A stretch of 7,707 nucleotides of DNA from Deferribacteres bacterium (GTDB lineage: Bacteria; Nitrospirota; Thermodesulfovibrionia; UBA6902): the NCBI GenBank assembly GCA_030598625.1, contig JAUVPO010000082.1, positions 1 to 7,707 of the forward strand. The letters are read 5' to 3'. The stretch's first letter is position 1. Every line of letters starts with the position of its first letter. A program made the position numbers and the translations under genes. Shown one piece after another: positions 6,002-7,707 of the stretch. The notes under the pieces are model-generated. The model was not told the origin of the DNA. It did no database searches and was given only the letters and a program-made list of their open reading frames with translations.

Positions 6002-6172
6002 AATCAAAATACTTTGATTATCAATTGGCATAACTCCGGTTATGCATATAACTATTTTACATAGCACTGAAAAATAGTCATGTACGCTTCCAAATGCCTT
6101 CCCGTTATATATTGCGTGCCATTTATTATTCCTATGGACAATTTCCAGGGCAAATCCCTCCGGCTTTTTCAT
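5930..6172 (-). CDS. Doubtful small ORF coupled to the nucleotidyltransferase gene
   Basis: The 80-codon frame starts MKKPEGFALEIVHRNNKWHA at an ATG that overlaps the nucleotidyltransferase stop by one base (TAATG). AAGG four bases before that ATG could serve as a weak ribosome binding site. This junction is the only reason to list it. Against it, the last 24 codons lie antisense within the toxin gene, the frame runs through both tandem hairpins, and the second half (IVICITGVMPIDNQ and on) shows no family resemblance. I do not recognise the product. It could be a chance extension or a decayed third gene of the cassette. Confidence 0.2.
   Translation of the reverse strand: MKKPEGFALEIVHRNNKWHAIYNGKAFGSVHDYFSVLCKIVICITGVMPIDNQSILILISIAPRQDCVDKYDFPGIISRE
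6002..6045 (+). terminator. Tandem hairpins after the toxin gene, second with a UNCG-type loop
   Basis: Directly after the toxin stop, AATCAAA (6002-6008) and TTTGATT (6013-6019) form a 7-base-pair stem. Nine bases later GCATAAC (6028-6034), loop TCCG and GTTATGC (6039-6045) form a second perfect 7-base-pair stem. As RNA the second is closed as C(UCCG)G, an exceptionally stable UNCG tetraloop. No long T-run follows, so this is more likely a 3'-end stabiliser or weak terminator between convergent operons than a classical intrinsic terminator. Confidence 0.45.
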
Positions 6173-6705
6173 TATGCCTTCAGCATTTTAAGGAATATAT
6201 CAAATTTCTCTTTATGGCCTTCTTTTTCAGACCACTTTCTGATTTCAGACAGTTTCACCTTCTGCGCCTTTGCTACCATAATAGCCTGCTCAAGGGCCTG
6301 GGGATCATTCCAGTGGTAATACGCTGCAAGTCTGTCTTTTACGCTGTCCGTCGGGGTGAGAAGCGTGATACTTCCAAACCGGGTTTTGATTTTCTCTTCC
6401 TTTTCGACTCTTTCACTGCCTATTGACAGGGGTGGCGCAACAAACTCGATAAAATAGGGACAGTCATCCCGGACAAAATGGCGGGTGCTTTCTCTTTTAA
6501 AACCTAACTCCGTCAATACTTCGGTAATATTTTTCAGGCTTGCATGGGATACGAAATCAAGATCATATGAAACATATTTGTTTTTCGTATAAATGGATAC
6601 ACATGCCCCGCCCACCAGGACAGCGTCAATATCCTTTTCGTTCAGTTTACGACAGACCAGCGCCGCAAGGTCTTTTATTTTTATCTTCTTCCAGTCAACC
6701 TTCAC
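6172..6705 (-). CDS. Nucleotidyltransferase-fold protein of a two-gene wHTH-NTase cassette
   Basis: The 177-residue product carries a minimal nucleotidyltransferase signature: LVGGACVSIYT with Gly32-Gly33, then SYDLDFV with Asp48 and Asp50 as the metal-binding pair, and Glu87 in YFIEFVAPP as a plausible third acidic residue. The second half (LLTPTDSVKDRLAAYYHW, then LEQAIMVAKAQ and IRKWSEKEG) is a helical domain that I associate with uncharacterised AbiEii/DUF6036-like NTases. Such proteins use NTPs to modify a partner or tRNA, and some are toxins; the substrate here is unknown. The start is GTG at 6705, overlapping the stop of the winged-helix gene as GTGA, with no clear ribosome binding site, so translation is probably coupled. 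Catalytic residues look intact. It converges on the RelE toxin operon. Confidence 0.75.
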   Translation of the reverse strand: MKVDWKKIKIKDLAALVCRKLNEKDIDAVLVGGACVSIYTKNKYVSYDLDFVSHASLKNITEVLTELGFKRESTRHFVRDDCPYFIEFVAPPLSIGSERVEKEEKIKTRFGSITLLTPTDSVKDRLAAYYHWNDPQALEQAIMVAKAQKVKLSEIRKWSEKEGHKEKFDIFLKMLKA

Positions 6706-7031
6706 AGCGGCTTACCCGCACGTCTCGGCCTTGTACGCTTGCGATAGTATCTTTCCTTTTCCTTCACGGGGATAAACTCGTAAGCCTTTGAAACGAGAGT
6801 CTTTAATTCCTTCAGAAATGGATACCGGGGGTTGAACGTATAAATCCGCATATTACCGACAAGCCTGCTGACAATAATTCCACCCTCTTCCAGTCTTTTT
6901 AACTGCTGCTGAAACTTATTGACCGGCTCTTCAAAAGTCTTAGCCAGTCCAAGCGCGTAACTTTCGTTGTAGACTAAAAGTGTAAAGAATATTTTTTCTA
7001 TTACCGGATTTCCGAAAAGCCCCTCAAGCAT
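6702..7031 (-). CDS. Small winged-helix DNA-binding protein, partner of the nucleotidyltransferase
   Basis: The 109-residue product begins MLEGLFGNPVIEKIFFTLLV. Residues about 8-70 fit an ArsR-like winged helix: helices through YALGLAKTF and the recognition region VNKFQQQLKRLEEGGII, then a wing VSRLVGNMRIYTFNPRY. PFLKELKTLVSKAYEF adds a C-terminal helix, and the tail (RKRTRPRRAGK, about 97-107) is strongly basic. There are no cysteine metal sites as in metal-sensing ArsR proteins. It probably represses its own operon and may act as antitoxin or specificity partner of the overlapping NTase, by analogy with AbiEi/AbiEii, though it is much shorter than AbiEi. GGAG about 6 bases before the ATG at 7031 supports the start. 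Upstream repeats make autoregulation plausible. Confidence 0.75.
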   Translation of the reverse strand: MLEGLFGNPVIEKIFFTLLVYNESYALGLAKTFEEPVNKFQQQLKRLEEGGIIVSRLVGNMRIYTFNPRYPFLKELKTLVSKAYEFIPVKEKERYYRKRTRPRRAGKPL

Positions 7032-7043
7032 ACTGTCTCCATG

Positions 7044-7104
7044 ACCATATATCTTGGTTATATTACCATATTAAATGGTACTGTATTTTAACTTATTATG
7101 TCAA
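7044..7104 (-). promoter_or_regulatory. Promoter and candidate operator of the wHTH-NTase cassette
   Basis: On the minus strand a perfect TTGACA (7104-7099) is followed after 18 bases by TACCAT (7080-7075), 4 of 6 matches to a -10 box. That hexamer is one arm of an inverted repeat: on the plus strand TACCAT (7064-7069), five bases, ATGGTA (7075-7080). ACCATAT also occurs as a direct repeat at 7044-7050 and 7065-7071, 21 bases or two helical turns apart. The repeats cover the -10, the predicted transcription start and the leader, where a winged-helix repressor would be expected to bind. Confidence 0.5.
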
Positions 7105-7170
7105 GAAAGTGGCAAAGCACGGATTTATTATCAGCACTTCCGCATGGCCGGCATGCCTGTTATATCTAAA

Positions 7171-7192
7171 GGGGCATCGCGCGCCATGCCCC
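7171..7192. repeat. REP-like palindrome GGGGCAT / ATGCCCC
   Basis: Two perfect 7-base arms enclose the GC-rich 8-base loop CGCGCGCC, and TACGGGG follows. It lies in the spacer upstream of the wHTH gene. Its shape is that of a short dispersed intergenic palindrome; no second copy of this exact arm is present in the window, so its repetitive nature is inferred from form only. Confidence 0.5.
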
Positions 7193-7352
7193 TACGGGGA
7201 TTAAAAGGGTAAAGACCGGAAAGGTTCATTTGTTAAGTTGAAATTACGTGGTCAGGGAGGCAGATTTAATATCTCAATATTTAAGCCCGCCCCCGTTCTG
7301 TGTATGGTAAAGGTGATCTATAGACATCCAGCCAATGGAAGCCGGACACAGT

Positions 7353-7707
7353 TCACAGTTGTTTCATTATCTTCCTTACATGATAAATCCTCTGAATAAC
7401 CGTAACGTGAGTAAGGACAAACATTATCCACATCACGTGCAGTGCCCATCCGGTCAATGCGCCGAGGGCCATAAGGATAATCCTCTCGGGTCTTTCCATG
7501 AGGCCGGTGCGGCAGTCTTTTCCAAGGCCTTCCGCTCTTGCTCTTGTATAGCTTATTAACAGAGCGCCGATCATTGCTCCAAGACTTAAACATAATCCGG
7601 TAATCGAGTCGTTTCTGAAAAAATACCATCCGAAGCCAAGGAACAAAAAAGAATCCGAATATCTGTCAAGCACTGAATCGAGAAAGGCGCCGAAACTTGT
7701 AGACCTA
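7353..7707 (-). CDS. CDP-alcohol phosphatidyltransferase, C-terminal part, cut by window edge
   Basis: The frame is open from the window edge to a stop at 7355-7353, giving the last 117 residues. The first visible residues, TSFGAFLDSVLD, match the second half of the family's catalytic signature (G-x3-D-x3-D), whose two Asp residues bind metal and act in displacement of CMP. The DGxxAR half is outside the window. Then come hydrophobic segments (FLFLGFGWYFF; ITGLCLSLGAMIGALLI; IILMALGALTG onward to about HVTVIQRI), with YTRARAEGLG and GLMERPER between them. The ARAE and ERPER motifs resemble phosphatidylinositol-phosphate or archaetidylinositol-phosphate synthases rather than a typical PgsA, but the headgroup cannot be assigned from half a protein. 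It is an integral inner-membrane enzyme of phospholipid synthesis. Its gene is transcribed toward the wHTH gene's promoter. Confidence 0.85.
   Translation of the reverse strand, partial: RSTSFGAFLDSVLDRYSDSFLFLGFGWYFFRNDSITGLCLSLGAMIGALLISYTRARAEGLGKDCRTGLMERPERIILMALGALTGWALHVMWIMFVLTHVTVIQRIYHVRKIMKQL

Larger units (their letters stand above)
7032..7352. other. Gene-free stretch between the wHTH gene and the phosphatidyltransferase gene
   Basis: These 321 bases hold the wHTH promoter/operator near the left end, a small inverted repeat GCATG/CATGC (7142-7146 and 7152-7156) containing GGCCGGC, and a REP-like hairpin at 7171-7192. To the right, about 7200-7352, I see no convincing reading frame, RNA gene or T-run terminator on either strand. 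A GGGAGG near 7255 is not followed by a usable start and frame. Confidence 0.6.

Noticed and set aside
6094..6426. 110-codon plus-strand frame over the NTase gene
   Set aside because: Antisense to the conserved NTase helical domain; hydrophobic Phe/Leu-rich composition typical of a shadow frame.
7318..7629. 103-codon minus-strand frame overlapping the phosphatidyltransferase
   Set aside because: It is out of frame with the conserved RARAE/ERPER motifs of the true gene and has a low-complexity basic composition.

Overview
The window is ordinary bacterial chromosome of moderate base composition, from an organism I cannot place with confidence. The SecA (with a C-terminal zinc motif and an extra segment after the Walker A region), the B12-dependent radical SAM protein, the CobO-type adenosyltransferase, the small toxin-antitoxin-like cassettes and the hairpin-rich intergenic DNA would suit an uncultured, probably anaerobic bacterium of the Omnitrophota/Nitrospirota/deltaproteobacterial kind. 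That placement is inference from protein style, not from a marker gene.

Layout. At 1-289 (minus) is the N-terminal part of a receiver-like protein, cut by the window edge; its start overlaps the end of secA by 8 bases. secA fills 282-2966 (minus). Its promoter-like -10 box sits only 8 bases before the ATG with no ribosome binding site between, so the mRNA may be leaderless. A divergent tRNA-Gly(CCC) with encoded CCA lies at 3131-3205 (plus) and is followed by a strong hairpin and a T-run that abut the start codon of cobO (3291-3818, plus). A B12-binding-type radical SAM enzyme follows at 3917-5332 (plus). CobO makes adenosylcobalamin, so the two neighbours share a cobalamin theme, although the radical SAM enzyme's own substrate cannot be read from sequence.

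From 5333 to 7352 the window becomes accessory in character. A REP-like hairpin at 5413-5431 precedes a complete type II toxin-antitoxin operon: a ribbon-helix-helix antitoxin (5512-5751) and a RelE/ParE-family toxin (5735-6001), with a clear promoter, near-palindromes over that promoter and an exceptionally complete Shine-Dalgarno sequence. Converging on it from the minus strand is a second two-gene cassette: a winged-helix protein (6702-7031) and a nucleotidyltransferase-fold protein (6172-6705), coupled by a GTGA overlap. Its promoter region carries an inverted repeat and helically phased direct repeats. This cassette has the architecture of a regulator/antitoxin plus NTase pair and is the best candidate here for something functionally undescribed. 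A possible 80-codon ORF hangs on its end by a TAATG junction.

After a 321-base gene-free stretch with a second REP-like hairpin, the window ends in the C-terminal part of a CDP-alcohol phosphatidyltransferase (7353-7707, minus), a membrane phospholipid headgroup enzyme. I found no CRISPR array, insertion sequence, rRNA or recognisable riboswitch.
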